DNA from: Thermaceae bacterium
Lineage (GTDB): Bacteria; Deinococcota; Deinococci; Deinococcales; Marinithermaceae
NCBI GenBank assembly: GCA_026987375.1
Contig: JALSMT010000015.1
Span: 1-64,000 of the forward strand
Length of the DNA stretch: 64,000 nucleotides
Direction: 5' to 3'
Positions 1 to 9,775 of the stretch are shown one piece after another. A program made the position numbers and the translations under genes. The notes beneath the pieces are model-generated. The model ran no database searches and was not told where the DNA came from. It saw only the letters and a program-made list of their open reading frames with translations. The number at the start of each line of letters is the position of its first letter. Position 1 is the first letter of the stretch.

Positions 1-31
1 GGGCTGGCCCTCCGCAGCGCCCCATGCGCGC

Positions 32-3000
32 CTAGAAGGGTATGACCGTACCCTGCTCTCCACCCAGCTGTCCGGCGAGGATTACCTCGCGGTCGGGGAT
101 GGAGCGGGCCTCGAGCCACTGGTACTTTGCGGCCTCCTCCATTACCTGGGGGTCCACCCGCAGGGCTCGCGACTCTAGCATCACCCAACCGCCGGGACCG
201 CGCACCTTCAGGTATACCGGCATGTTTCCCGGATATTCGTCGAGGACGCTGCGCAGATCCAGTATTTGCTCGTCGTCCACCAGGCCGAGATCGAAACTCA
301 GCTCGAGCGCCTGCGGCATGCTCTGCAGGTCTTCGTAGTGGAATACTTCGCGCGCCATTACCCGCAGAGAGTCCCCTTCGGAGTCTGGTTCTACGTCGCA
401 GACTACTATTACCGGCATGTCTTCTTTGATTACGGCCGTGACGCGGTCGTAGGCTCTGCCGAAGACAACAACCTCGAGCGCGCCCGAGGCGTCTGCCAGG
501 TTGAAGCGGGCCATCATGCCGCCGGAGCGGGTGGAGCGCCTGGTAATCTGCTCGACCATGCCCGCCAGCAGGACGCGGCTGCGGCCCGAGCCGCTCGAGC
601 TCTGCCTGTACCACTGCGGCAGCTCGGTTAGCTTGCAGCTGGCTACCTCGGCCAGACCGGGGTAGTGCTCCAGCGGGTGGCCGGTGACGTAAATCCCCAG
701 CGCCTCTTTCTCGTAGCGCAGCCGGATTACCTCTTCGAGGGGCTGTTGCTGCGGCAGGGAAGGCTCCACCTCGCCGGACTCGAACAGCCCCACGGCTCCG
801 CCGGCGCTTTTTTGCTGTTCCGCGGCGGCCCACTTGAGCAGGCTTTCTACGGCGTCGAGCATGGCCCCGCGCTCGCCGAAGGCGTCGAAGGCCCCCGCCT
901 TTATGAGAGATTCCAGGGCGCGCTTGTTGATGTGGTGCAGGTCAACCCGCTTGAGAAAGTCGGGCAGGCTCTTGTAGGGACCACCTTTTTGGCGCTCCTT
1001 CAAGATGCTTTCCACCGCTCCTTCGCCCACGTTCTTGACCGCCGAGAGGCCAAACAGTATCTCCTTGCCGGTCACGCCAAAGTCCGCTCCGGAGCGGTTT
1101 ATGTCGGGCGGCAAAACGTGGATGCCGCCGGCTTCGGCGTCGCGAATGTACTCGGCCACCTTGTCCGAGTTGCGCCGTTCCACCGTCAGCAGCGCGGCCA
1201 TGAACTCGACCGGGAAATGAGCCTTGACGTAGGCGGTCTGGTAAGAGATCAGCGAGTAGGCGGCGGCGTGCGACTTGTTGAAGCCGTAGTTGGCGAAGGC
1301 TTCGAGCAAGTCGAATATGCGGTTGGCTTCGTCGGGGGGGATGCCCTGCTTTTCCGCGCCGGTAACAAAGCGGTCGCGGTGCTTTTTGAGTTCCTCGACC
1401 TTTTTCTTGCCCATGGCCCGCCTTAGCAGGTCGGCTTCGCCCAGCGTGTAGCCGGCGACCGCCGAGGCGATCTGCATTATCTGCTCCTGGTAGACGGGGA
1501 TACCGTAGGTTTCTTCCAGAATGGGCTTTAGTTTCTCCTCGGCGTGGGGGAACTCCTTGTAGCTAACCTGCTCCTGACCGTGGCGACGGCGCAGATAGGT
1601 GGGGATGTTGTCCATCGGTCCCGGGCGGTAAAGCGAGACGATGGCGATGATGTCGTGCAGGCGCTCGGGTTTGAAGGCCTTGACGGTATTCGTCATGCCC
1701 GTGCCCTCGAGCTGGAAGACGCCCTTGGTGTCGCCGCGGCCCAGCATCTCGAAGGTCCTGGGGTCGTCGAGGGGCAGGCTGTCGTAATCTATCTCCACCC
1801 CGGCGGACTCCTTGACTATGCGCTTGGCTTCGTCGAGAAAGGAGAGCGTGCGCAGCCCCAAAAAGTCCATCTTCAATAGGCCCAGCGCTTCCACCGAGCT
1901 CATGTCGTACTGCGTTACCACTCCGTTGCCGCGCGTGTCGCGCATTAGCGGCACCAGATTGGTGAGCGGTTCGTCGGCGATCACCACGCCGGCGGCGTGC
2001 ACCGAGGCGTGGCGGTTGAGCCCTTCCAGGCGCTGCGCAATCTCCAGCACCTCGCGCACCCTCTCGTCCTGGCGCATGGCCGCCTTCAGCTCGGGTATCT
2101 GCTCGGTGGCCTGCGCCAGGGGCATGGGCTTGCCGAACTTGACGGGAATTAGCTTGGCCAGAGCCTCGGCCCGCTTGTACTCCAGGTTGTGAACGCGGGC
2201 CACGTCCTTGAGGGCGGCCTTCGAAGCCAGCGTTCCGAAGGTGGCTATCTGCGCCACCTTGTCCTCGCCGTAGCGCTCGCGCACGTAGTCGATCACCTCG
2301 TCGCGGCGCACGTCCGAGAAGTCGGTGTCGATGTCGGGCATGCTGACGCGGGCGGGGTTCAAGAAGCGCTCGAAGAGCAGGTTGAACTCGAGCGGGTCAA
2401 TGTTGGTAATACGGATGGCGTAGGTGACCACGCTGCCGGCGGCGCTTCCGCGCCCCGGCCCCACGCTTATGCCGTGGTCTTTGGCCCAGTTGATGTAGTC
2501 CTGCACTATCAGCAGATACCCGGGGAACCCCATCTGCTCTATCACGCCCAGCTCGTACTCGGCGCGGGCTAGAATCGCCCAGCCGTCCCACTCCCGCACG
2601 CCGCGCACGTCCGGCAAAAAGTCGGCGTCGTCGCGCGTTTTCTTGTCGAGGCGCGCCAGTTGCAGCACCAGCTCGGCGTCGTCCTGCGCCGGTTCTATTT
2701 CCAGCCTGGTCAGGTAGGCGCGGTAGAGGGCGGGGGTGACCTTTTGCGGGTAACGGAGCAAAAGGCCCTTGAAGGTCAGTTCGCGCAGGTACTGGTTGTC
2801 GTCGCGCCCCTCAGGCAGCGGATAGCGCGGGATGCGGTAGGTCATCTTGTCGCCGACCGGCAGCTCCACCTCGCACAACCGCGCGATTTCCATGGTGTTG
2901 TCGAATACCTCGTCGGGCCACTCGGACAGGGCTTGCTTCATCTCTTCCGGGGTCTTGACATAAAACTCGTCGCAGGGAAACTTCCAGCGGTCCTCGTCCG

Positions 3001-3694
3001 CCAGGGTGGACTTCGACTGGATGGCCAGCAACACCTCGTGAGCCGCGGCGTCTTCTCGTTTGACGTAGTGGCCGTCGTTGGTGGCGACCATGCCCAGGCC
3101 GTACTTTTTGGCGTATTCCCGCAGCACCGCATTTACCTTTTTGTCTTCGGGCAGGCCGTGGTCTTGAATCTCGATGAAGTAGCGGTCGCCAAAGATTTCC
3201 AGGTATTCGTTCAGCCTTTCCTCGGCCAAATCGAGGCGGTCCGCCAGAATAAACTGAGGGATCTCGGCGCCCAAGCAGCCGGAAAGGGCGATGATGCCCT
3301 CGTTGTGCTCGCGCAAAATCTCGCGGTCTATACGCGGCTTCATGTAAAAGCCTTCCAGGTAGGCCCGGCTGGCGAGCCGCACCAGGTTCTGGTATCCGCC
3401 AAAGTCCTTCGCCAGCAGCGTCAGGTGGAAATAGCCGCCGTCGAGGCCCTTGCGCATGGTGCGGTCGAAGCGGCTTTCGGCGGCCACGTAGGCTTCGTAG
3501 CCGATGATCGGCTTTACCCCGGCGGCCGTGGCCTTTTTGTAGAACTGCACCGCCCCAAAGAGGTTGCCGTGGTCGGTGGTGGCTAGCGCCGGTTCGTCGG
3601 TGGTTTCCTTGACCCAGTTAATCAGCTCGTCCAGCTTGGCGGCGCCGTCGAGCAACGAGAACTGGGTGTGCTGGTGCAGGTGGGCGAACTTCAT
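32..3694 (-). CDS. dnaE: DNA polymerase III alpha subunit
   Basis: Replicative C-family DNA polymerase, 1220 aa, the catalytic subunit of the chromosomal replicase. The N-terminal PHP domain carries HLHQH at residues 5-9 and TTDHG at 39-43, an apparently intact metal-binding set; in Thermus this domain has proofreading-type 3'-5' exonuclease activity. The palm catalytic Asp residues are visible in PDIDTDF (453-459) and KMDF (Asp610). A helix-hairpin-helix region and an OB-fold follow. Length is normal and no intein is seen. The start is the only Met preceding the PHP motif. A TAAACT box lies 6 nt upstream of the ATG, which suggests a leaderless transcript. The gene is monocistronic as far as the window shows. 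Confidence 0.97.
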   Translation of the reverse strand: MKFAHLHQHTQFSLLDGAAKLDELINWVKETTDEPALATTDHGNLFGAVQFYKKATAAGVKPIIGYEAYVAAESRFDRTMRKGLDGGYFHLTLLAKDFGGYQNLVRLASRAYLEGFYMKPRIDREILREHNEGIIALSGCLGAEIPQFILADRLDLAEERLNEYLEIFGDRYFIEIQDHGLPEDKKVNAVLREYAKKYGLGMVATNDGHYVKREDAAAHEVLLAIQSKSTLADEDRWKFPCDEFYVKTPEEMKQALSEWPDEVFDNTMEIARLCEVELPVGDKMTYRIPRYPLPEGRDDNQYLRELTFKGLLLRYPQKVTPALYRAYLTRLEIEPAQDDAELVLQLARLDKKTRDDADFLPDVRGVREWDGWAILARAEYELGVIEQMGFPGYLLIVQDYINWAKDHGISVGPGRGSAAGSVVTYAIRITNIDPLEFNLLFERFLNPARVSMPDIDTDFSDVRRDEVIDYVRERYGEDKVAQIATFGTLASKAALKDVARVHNLEYKRAEALAKLIPVKFGKPMPLAQATEQIPELKAAMRQDERVREVLEIAQRLEGLNRHASVHAAGVVIADEPLTNLVPLMRDTRGNGVVTQYDMSSVEALGLLKMDFLGLRTLSFLDEAKRIVKESAGVEIDYDSLPLDDPRTFEMLGRGDTKGVFQLEGTGMTNTVKAFKPERLHDIIAIVSLYRPGPMDNIPTYLRRRHGQEQVSYKEFPHAEEKLKPILEETYGIPVYQEQIMQIASAVAGYTLGEADLLRRAMGKKKVEELKKHRDRFVTGAEKQGIPPDEANRIFDLLEAFANYGFNKSHAAAYSLISYQTAYVKAHFPVEFMAALLTVERRNSDKVAEYIRDAEAGGIHVLPPDINRSGADFGVTGKEILFGLSAVKNVGEGAVESILKERQKGGPYKSLPDFLKRVDLHHINKRALESLIKAGAFDAFGERGAMLDAVESLLKWAAAEQQKSAGGAVGLFESGEVEPSLPQQQPLEEVIRLRYEKEALGIYVTGHPLEHYPGLAEVASCKLTELPQWYRQSSSGSGRSRVLLAGMVEQITRRSTRSGGMMARFNLADASGALEVVVFGRAYDRVTAVIKEDMPVIVVCDVEPDSEGDSLRVMAREVFHYEDLQSMPQALELSFDLGLVDDEQILDLRSVLDEYPGNMPVYLKVRGPGGWVMLESRALRVDPQVMEEAAKYQWLEARSIPDREVILAGQLGGEQGTVIPF

Positions 3695-4421
3695 AGAGCC
3701 AGTTTACCGGCCCGGCCGGAGGCGCAGGTGTGGAGCGCGCACGAACACGGCAAGCGCAGCGGGCGCGCCTTCTCATCATCGCGACGCCGCTTTTTCATCA
3801 CGGGCTATCACGTCGCGAAAAGCGCCGAGACCCCGGATCACGCCCCTGCCAACCTCGTCCGGGATGACGCGGGACGTTGTGCAGCAGACGTTCGCCTGTC
3901 CCCGCGAAAGCGGGGATCATTCCGGACGAGCGAGCTACAAGGTTCCCCTGTTCGCGGATTGCGCCCGGGCCCCCGCGCCGCACCGTAACGCCCGCGCTCG
4001 CACCGCTGCAAATAAAACCCTCCCCTGGGAGAGCTCGGGCGGGGGCTGTTGTCGTCGCCAAAACCCCAAAGCACGCCTTGCGCGCCGTGATAAGCCCACC
4101 CCCTACGCCCTGCCTCCCGAGTGACAAACCCCTCTCTAAGGAGAGGCGCGGCGGAGGAGGCGGGCTGGACGACTACGCGGGCCATGCGGTCGGGCGTCAT
4201 CACCTGGCCGCCTTCGGGGCCGACGAGCTTGACGCTGCTCTTGGCGCTTGCGGGCAGGCGCGGGGAGAAGGCGTAGGGCAGGGAGAGGGCGAGCGGGAAG
4301 GCGCTGGCGAGGAGCATGCGGCGGCCCCACCGCACGCAACGTGCTCCCCTGGCGGCTTCTTGATTTCAGAACAGTTACTGCGGCAATAATCTTCATCGGC
4401 GCGGCGGTTAGATTGTGAGGG
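3695..4421. repeat. non-coding spacer with palindromic repeats
   Basis: This 727 bp gap between the divergent dnaE and transglycosylase genes holds several short GC-rich palindromes. One is TCCCCGC-GAAA-GCGGGGA at 3899-3916, with a GNRA tetraloop. Another is CCTCTC-TAAG-GAGAGG at 4131-4146. A related CCCTCCCCTGGGAGAG-like stretch starts near 4018. They look like dispersed intergenic repeat elements. The part at 4136-4335 is listed separately as a gene remnant. No intact gene is seen. Confidence 0.5.
4136..4335 (-). pseudogene. remnant of an exported-protein gene (5' end only)
   Basis: A GTG codon at 4335 follows AGGGGAG by about 9 nt. It opens a frame with a classic signal peptide: an RR-containing n-region, then a hydrophobic LLASAFPLALSLPYAF segment. 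About 30 plausible mature residues follow, including VGPEGGQVMTPDRMARVVV. Around 4146 the frame runs into a palindromic repeat and then into unrelated repeat sequence. Third codon positions are nearly all G or C, unlike many neighbours. I read it as the 5' fragment of a gene cut by repeat insertion or rearrangement. The product family is not recognised, and a chance ORF cannot be excluded. Confidence 0.35.
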
Positions 4422-6044
4422 ATGAAGTTACGGGTTGCGTTTATGGTCGTCTTAGCGAGTATTGCCTTCGCCCGCCTGCCTGGGGCGTACGCAGACTGGC
4501 GCGCGGCGGACGCCCTGGGAGACCTGGCGCGCCTAGAAAGCCTGGCCACGGTAGACGGCTACGTACAAATTTTGGCCAAGCGCAGCCTGGCTGGGTCGCC
4601 AGCGTTGCCCTTGCAAAAACGACTTGATTACGCGGCGGAGGTGGCGGCTTTCGACGACCGCCGGCAAGACTGGTTGGCGCTAGCCGAGCTGCAGGAAAAG
4701 GCTGGCGAAACGGCCGAGGCGGTTTCTTCTTACGCGCGGGCGTTGCCGCTGGCGGGGGCGGCCAGGGCGCTGGCCGGATTAGCCGCCGGCGGCGATACGG
4801 CGGCCATGGCGGCGCTCTATGCGGGGGGCGAGTACAAGACTTTGCTGGCGGCCCTGCCCGCCCAAGAGGTTAGCTGGCGGGCGCGGGCGCTGTCGCGCTT
4901 GGGACGTTACCGCGAGGCCTTGCCCTATTACCGGCGCTGGGCCGGAGAAAGCGAGCAGGGACGCTGGGGGCTGGCGGAACTGCTGCTGAAGTTGCGGGAT
5001 TACCAGCAGGCGGCGGCGCTCTATAAAACCTTACCGGGCGCTGCCGCCAAGAGGGGCTTGGGGGAGGCGCTACAGCAACTTGGCGAGCTGCAGCAGGCGG
5101 CCGCCGTCTACTCTCTCGCGGATGAGGCTGGCAAGTGGCGGGCCGCGGGGCTTTACGAGAAGCTGGGACGGCCAGAAAATGCCTTAGCTCTTTACCGTCA
5201 AGTGGCTGCAGGAGATTCGCCTTACGCCGACGACGCCGAGTTGCGCCTCTGGGTTTTGGCGCGGAGACTGGGCCTGGGGGATTTGCAAAAGCAAGCATAC
5301 GCGGGGCTGAGCGGCGGCCTGGCGGTCTTGGTTGGCAAGCCCTGGCCACGGCTTCCGGCGCCTTCGGGCCGCGCGGTCGTTATCTCGCCGCCGCAGGCGC
5401 CGCTTGTGCGCGATTTGGTTCGGGCCGGTGAAAAGGAGTGGGCCTGGGGGGAAGCCCGCTGGTGGGTGCGGAAGAGCGGCGGCGAGGACAGTCGCCGTAG
5501 CTTTGCAGCCCTGCTGGAAGACCTGGGACTCTGGGGGCGGGCCCTGCGCCTGCTGAGAGGGGTAAGACTCAGCAGCCGCAGCGACTGGATTAGTTATTAT
5601 CCGCGGGCTTGGAGGAGTCAGGTAGAGGCGGCGGCGCGGGAATTCGGGCTCGAGCCCGAGCTGCTTTACGCCGTTATATGGGTCGAGTCTCGTTTTGACC
5701 CCGAGGCGCAAAGCCCCACCGGCGCAAAGGGGCTGATGCAGTTCACCCAGGCGACGTGGCGCGAGGTGGCGCGGCGGCTGGGTTTGGGTGACGCCGGCCC
5801 AAAAGACCCGCAGGCGGCCATACGCGCCGGCGCTTACTACCTGGCCAAACAGCTGAGTCGCTGTCACGGCCTGCTGGTTTGCGCTCTTTCTTCTTATAAC
5901 GGCGGCCCCGGCTATACCCGCCGGGCGCTGGACGCCGCCGGCGGCGACGTTTGGGACTTTATGCGTTTCCAGCCGCGCGACGAGCCGCGCGAGTACGTGG
6001 AGAGAGTGCTGCGTCTCTACGCGATCTACAAAGCTCTCTATTAG
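4422..6044 (+). CDS. soluble-type lytic transglycosylase (Slt70-like)
   Basis: Exported murein transglycosylase of 540 aa that would cleave the MurNAc-GlcNAc bond of peptidoglycan to give 1,6-anhydro ends. Residues 1-24 form a signal peptide. Residues 30-380 are rich in Ala/Leu helical repeats of TPR type, like the alpha-superhelical U-domain of Slt70. The C-terminal SLT (GH23) domain runs from about residue 400; the catalytic Glu is Glu422 in WVESRFDP, followed by GLMQ and SSYNGGPG. A TAGATT box and GAGGG lie just before the ATG, supporting this start. It stands alone, 55 bp before the RNase gene. Confidence 0.9.
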   Translation: MKLRVAFMVVLASIAFARLPGAYADWRAADALGDLARLESLATVDGYVQILAKRSLAGSPALPLQKRLDYAAEVAAFDDRRQDWLALAELQEKAGETAEAVSSYARALPLAGAARALAGLAAGGDTAAMAALYAGGEYKTLLAALPAQEVSWRARALSRLGRYREALPYYRRWAGESEQGRWGLAELLLKLRDYQQAAALYKTLPGAAAKRGLGEALQQLGELQQAAAVYSLADEAGKWRAAGLYEKLGRPENALALYRQVAAGDSPYADDAELRLWVLARRLGLGDLQKQAYAGLSGGLAVLVGKPWPRLPAPSGRAVVISPPQAPLVRDLVRAGEKEWAWGEARWWVRKSGGEDSRRSFAALLEDLGLWGRALRLLRGVRLSSRSDWISYYPRAWRSQVEAAAREFGLEPELLYAVIWVESRFDPEAQSPTGAKGLMQFTQATWREVARRLGLGDAGPKDPQAAIRAGAYYLAKQLSRCHGLLVCALSSYNGGPGYTRRALDAAGGDVWDFMRFQPRDEPREYVERVLRLYAIYKALY

Positions 6045-6099
6045 GCCGCCCTGCGGCGCGGCGGACAAAATTCCCCTGAGAGCAGGTCTAAACTGAGGC

Positions 6100-7443
6100 A
6101 TGAAACTACGTACCGTAGGAGCCTGTGGAACGGTAACCGGCAGCTGCCACCTGCTGGAGCAAGACGGTTTTCGTATGCTCCTCGACTGCGGGGCGTACCA
6201 GGGAGAGATGGAGGAAGAAAACTCAGCCGCGTTCCCTTTCGACGCCGCCCAGCTTGACGCGGTGCTGCTGAGCCACGCCCACCTGGACCACTGCGGCCGT
6301 ATCCCCCTGCTCTACGCCCGCGGTTACGAGGGGCGCGTTTACTCCACCGCCGCCACCCTCAAGCTGGTCAAGCCCATACTCGAAGACGCCCTCAAGCTGA
6401 TGAAGGAAGAGGCCAAAAGAGCGCGCCGCAAGGGGTTGCCGGCGGAGCCGCCGCAGTGGGGCGAGGAAGAGCTGCGCCGCCTCACCGAGCGCGGCAAGCC
6501 CATTCCCTACTACGCCCCCCGCAAAATTGGGCCGTTTCGGGTGACCTTCAAAAACGCCGGCCACCTGCCCGGCAGCGCTTTTATAGAGGTTCAGGCGGCA
6601 GGCAAGAGTCTGGTTTTTTCGGGAGACCTGGGTAACCGCCGCAAGGAGACGCTGCCCGACCCCGACTATCCGCGCGTGGCCGACCTGGTCCTCAGCGAGT
6701 CTACCTACGGCGACCGCCCTCACCGGCCCTTTCAGGAGACGCTGGTGGAGTTCGCCGAGGTCCTGGCTGAAACGCTGGATCGTGGCGGAAAGGTGATTAT
6801 CCCCTCGTTTGCGCTGGAGCGCGCCCAGGAGATTCTCTTTTACATCCGCCGTTTCGAGGCCGAGGGGCGCATTCCGGTCGCGCCGGTATTCGTAGACTCG
6901 CCGCTGACCACGCGCGTCAGCGAGATATACTCTCAGATACAGGACTTTTTTAGTAACGAGGTGCGCTCGCTCTACCGCCGCGGGATAGATCCCTTTGCGC
7001 CGCAAAAATTGCGCTACACCCGCAGCGTAGACGAGTCAAAGCGTCTCAACGAGCTTTCCGGCGCGGCGATAATCATCGCCGGCAGCGGCATGCTGTCGGG
7101 CGGCAGGATTTTGCATCACCTGCGGCACCACCTGCCGCAAAAGCGCAACGCGCTGATTTTTGTCGGCTATCAGCCGCGCGGCGGCTTGGGGAGGCGCATC
7201 ATCTCGGGGGAGAGAGAGGTGCGAATAATGGGCCACCAGGTCGCGGTACGGGCGTCGGTCTACACGCTGGGAGGCTTTTCGGGGCACGCCGGCCGCGACG
7301 AGCTGCTGGACTGGCTTTCTGCTGAAGGGCGGGTGGTGCTGGTACACGGAGAGGACGAGGCAAGGGACAGCCTGGCCCGGAATCTGCGCGCCCGCGGCGC
7401 CAGGGTGAGCATCGCCCGCCTCGGCCAGGTTTTCGCCGTCTAG
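6100..7443 (+). CDS. beta-CASP metallo-beta-lactamase-fold RNase
   Basis: 447 aa MBL-fold protein of the CPSF-73/TTHA0252 group, likely a zinc-dependent RNase. The metal motif HAHLDH lies at 59-64, and LPGSAF, SGDLG and SESTYGDR motifs follow. A beta-CASP insertion (PSFALERAQEILF) and a C-terminal RMMBL segment (GGFSGHAGRDELLDW) complete the usual order. Its close Thermus relative TTHA0252 is an RNA-degrading enzyme. A TAAACT box ends 5 nt before the ATG with no useful ribosome-binding site, suggesting leaderless translation. The 3' end overlaps the convergent kinase gene by 4 nt. Confidence 0.9.
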   Translation: MKLRTVGACGTVTGSCHLLEQDGFRMLLDCGAYQGEMEEENSAAFPFDAAQLDAVLLSHAHLDHCGRIPLLYARGYEGRVYSTAATLKLVKPILEDALKLMKEEAKRARRKGLPAEPPQWGEEELRRLTERGKPIPYYAPRKIGPFRVTFKNAGHLPGSAFIEVQAAGKSLVFSGDLGNRRKETLPDPDYPRVADLVLSESTYGDRPHRPFQETLVEFAEVLAETLDRGGKVIIPSFALERAQEILFYIRRFEAEGRIPVAPVFVDSPLTTRVSEIYSQIQDFFSNEVRSLYRRGIDPFAPQKLRYTRSVDESKRLNELSGAAIIIAGSGMLSGGRILHHLRHHLPQKRNALIFVGYQPRGGLGRRIISGEREVRIMGHQVAVRASVYTLGGFSGHAGRDELLDWLSAEGRVVLVHGEDEARDSLARNLRARGARVSIARLGQVFAV

Positions 7444-9050
7444 TAAGGCAGCTTTACCCGTACGCAGGTTCCCTTTCCCGGCGAACTCTCGACGCTAAAG
7501 CTGCCGCCGCGGCTCTCGACCCGCTCACGCATCTGCGACATGCCGAAGCCCCCCAGGCCGTCGCTCAGCGGCGCTTGGGGGTCAAAGCCGACGCCGTCGT
7601 CGCATATCGAGATGACCGCGCCCTTCTCGCCCAGGGGCTTGAGCGATATCCATATCCGCTCGCCAGAGGCGTGCTTGGCGGTGTTGTTGAGGGTTTCTTG
7701 CAATACCCGGAACAAGACGACCTCAGAAGCCGGCGTCAGCGAGACCGTTTCCGGCAGGTCGAGTTCTATGCCAAGCCCCACCTGTTCGGCAAACGCCCGG
7801 GCGTAGCGCTCGATGGAGCGCATTAGCCCGTAGCGCTCCAGGTCTATGGGTCTGAGCGCAAAGATGCTGCGGCGCACCTCGCGGATCTGCGCCCGCAGGG
7901 TCTGCTTGACGGTTTGGATCTCGTCTTGAGCCCGTTTGGGGTCGCGTTCCAGCAGCCGGGTGGCAAGGTCCAGCTTGAGCGCCATAAAGGCCAGCGCCTG
8001 GGCTATGCCGTCGTGAATCTCGCGCGCGATGCGGTTGCGTTCTTCGTTGATGGCGAGTTCTTCGGCGCGCAGGTAGGCCTGAGCGTTGCGCACCGCCAGC
8101 GCCACCTGCTGCGCCAGCAGGCGCAAAAAGGGCATCTCTTCCTTTAGCTGACGGGCGCGGCCCCGCAGAACCAGTACGCCCACCGGTTCCTTGTCGAAGA
8201 GCGGGATGGCCAGCAGGTTGGTTTCTACGAAGGTCGGCAAAATCTGCGCCTCCCGCCAGCTGCCGCTGGGCAGGAACGAGTGGCCGTGTTCGGGCATGTT
8301 CAACTCGGCCCAGGGGTGCAGCACCCCGTCGGAGTCGAGCAGGTAGACAGCGCCGCCGCTGGCGCCGGCCCAGTCTATGATCTTTTGCAGCAGGCCGCCC
8401 AAGAGTTTTTCTAAGTTGGCTTCGGCCTTGAGGGCTTCGTCTACCTCGAAGAGGGTCAGCACGTCGCGAGTGCGCGCTTTTGCGGCTTCGAGGACGCTGT
8501 CGACCTCGTTGATGAGCAGGTCCAAAAATTCATCGTCGGCCTCGGGCAAAATGATGTCCAGCAGGCCGCCGCTGCGGCGCAGCTCGAAGCGCTTGGCTAC
8601 GGCCCCCGGGCGAGTGTAAAAGTCAGGGGTAGACCAGTGGTAACCCTCCAGCTCCAGCGAAGCGTCGGCGCCCATCACGTCCGAAAGGGCGTTGACCACG
8701 CCGCGGATGACCTCTTCCAGGTTCTCGGTGCCGGCGGCCCTGCCCAGCACCTCGCGCAGCGCTTTGAGGCGTTGGTTGGCCTGCAACAGCTTGGCCTCGG
8801 CTTCGGCGCGTTCGCGCACTTCTTCGGCTATCCAGTCGAGGGTGAGCCACATTATCAGCGGGCCGACGACGCCGTAGAAAAATATCTGCAGAAAAAAGAG
8901 CCACCTGCTGGCCGGCAGGGTTTGCAGCCACCACTCGAGCCCCACCACCAGCAGCCCCACCGAAACGGGCAGTATCTGCTGCGCGCGCCGCACGCGGCCG
9001 TAGAGGTCGCTGAAGACTCCTTCCTTCCGCGCTGTTTCTTTAGCGGCCAT
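7440..9050 (-). CDS. GAF-domain sensor histidine kinase (HisKA_3/NarL type)
   Basis: 536 aa membrane-anchored histidine kinase. Two hydrophobic segments lie at about 26-42 and 50-70, followed by a charged coiled coil (75-100). Two GAF-like regions follow (about 97-190 and 210-325; the first is degenerate). The HisKA_3 dimerisation box carries the phospho-accepting His346 in REIHDG, and an HATPase domain has NNTAKHA, DDGVGFD and GLGGFGMSQMRERV. Such kinases normally partner NarL-type response regulators, but none is adjacent, so it is an orphan here. The signal is unknown. The start overlaps the end of trmJ by 11 nt, so the two are probably cotranscribed and translationally coupled. Confidence 0.9.
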   Translation of the reverse strand: MAAKETARKEGVFSDLYGRVRRAQQILPVSVGLLVVGLEWWLQTLPASRWLFFLQIFFYGVVGPLIMWLTLDWIAEEVRERAEAEAKLLQANQRLKALREVLGRAAGTENLEEVIRGVVNALSDVMGADASLELEGYHWSTPDFYTRPGAVAKRFELRRSGGLLDIILPEADDEFLDLLINEVDSVLEAAKARTRDVLTLFEVDEALKAEANLEKLLGGLLQKIIDWAGASGGAVYLLDSDGVLHPWAELNMPEHGHSFLPSGSWREAQILPTFVETNLLAIPLFDKEPVGVLVLRGRARQLKEEMPFLRLLAQQVALAVRNAQAYLRAEELAINEERNRIAREIHDGIAQALAFMALKLDLATRLLERDPKRAQDEIQTVKQTLRAQIREVRRSIFALRPIDLERYGLMRSIERYARAFAEQVGLGIELDLPETVSLTPASEVVLFRVLQETLNNTAKHASGERIWISLKPLGEKGAVISICDDGVGFDPQAPLSDGLGGFGMSQMRERVESRGGSFSVESSPGKGTCVRVKLPY

Positions 9051-9765
9051 CGTCGCGGTCCTTGTGGCGCAGCGCCCAGCGGCTTTGCCGCAGCACGCCG
9101 CGCAGGCGCCGTACTTCGTTGACGCTCAGAAGGGCGCGGTGACTCATGCGCCTCAGCGAGCGCATGGCGCCCGCCATGCGCTCGTCGTCGGTATAGCGTA
9201 TTTCGCGCAGGTAGCTTTCCAGGTCGGCGAAAAATCGCTCCAACTCCTGCGCCGGCGCCGGTTTTGGGCGCGCCGCCTCCTGAGGACTACTGGCCGCCAG
9301 GAATACCTCGTACCCCACCAGCAACACCGCCTGCGCCAGGTTGAGGCTGGAGTAGCCCCCCGTGGGAATGCGCCACACCGCGTGGGCCCTGTCCATTTCG
9401 CGGTTAGACAGGCCAAAGTTTTCCCTACCAAAGAGCACGGCGGTAGGACCCTTCTCGTTCATCTGCAAGAGCCGTGGGGCTCCCTGGCGCGGGGTATAGA
9501 CCTCTCCGGCGTAGGAGTCGCGGGCGCGGGCGCTGGTGGCGACGACGTAGACCGTGTCCCGCAGGGCCTCGTCCAGGCTGGCGGTAATGCGGGCGCCGTC
9601 CAGAACGTCGGCGGCGCCGCGGGTAGCCAAGCGGTAGGCCGATTCGTCCAGCGGGCGCTCCGGGTTCACCACCACCAGCTCGCTGAGCCCGAAATTCTTC
9701 ATGGCGCGAGCCGCCGCGCCGACGTTGCGCGGCTCGCGCGGCTCGACCAGCACTACCCGGATCAT
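9040..9765 (-). CDS. tRNA/rRNA 2'-O-methyltransferase, TrmJ-like (SPOUT)
   Basis: 241 aa SAM-dependent SPOUT methyltransferase. The three family motifs are present: motif 1 NVGAAARAMKNFG near the N-terminus, motif 2 LFGRENFGLSN, and motif 3 IPTGGYSSLNLAQAV forming the SAM-binding knot. The C-terminal helical extension (about 165-241) fits TrmJ, which methylates position 32 of tRNAs, better than the shorter TrmL. The exact target cannot be read from sequence. It is upstream of and overlaps the histidine-kinase gene. Confidence 0.85.
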   Translation of the reverse strand: MIRVVLVEPREPRNVGAAARAMKNFGLSELVVVNPERPLDESAYRLATRGAADVLDGARITASLDEALRDTVYVVATSARARDSYAGEVYTPRQGAPRLLQMNEKGPTAVLFGRENFGLSNREMDRAHAVWRIPTGGYSSLNLAQAVLLVGYEVFLAASSPQEAARPKPAPAQELERFFADLESYLREIRYTDDERMAGAMRSLRRMSHRALLSVNEVRRLRGVLRQSRWALRHKDRDDGR

Positions 9766-9775
9766 CTGGCGGCCG

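Noticed and set aside
2660-3586. 308 aa antisense frame in dnaE
   Set aside because: Shadow of a strongly conserved polymerase gene with no ribosome-binding site or domain.
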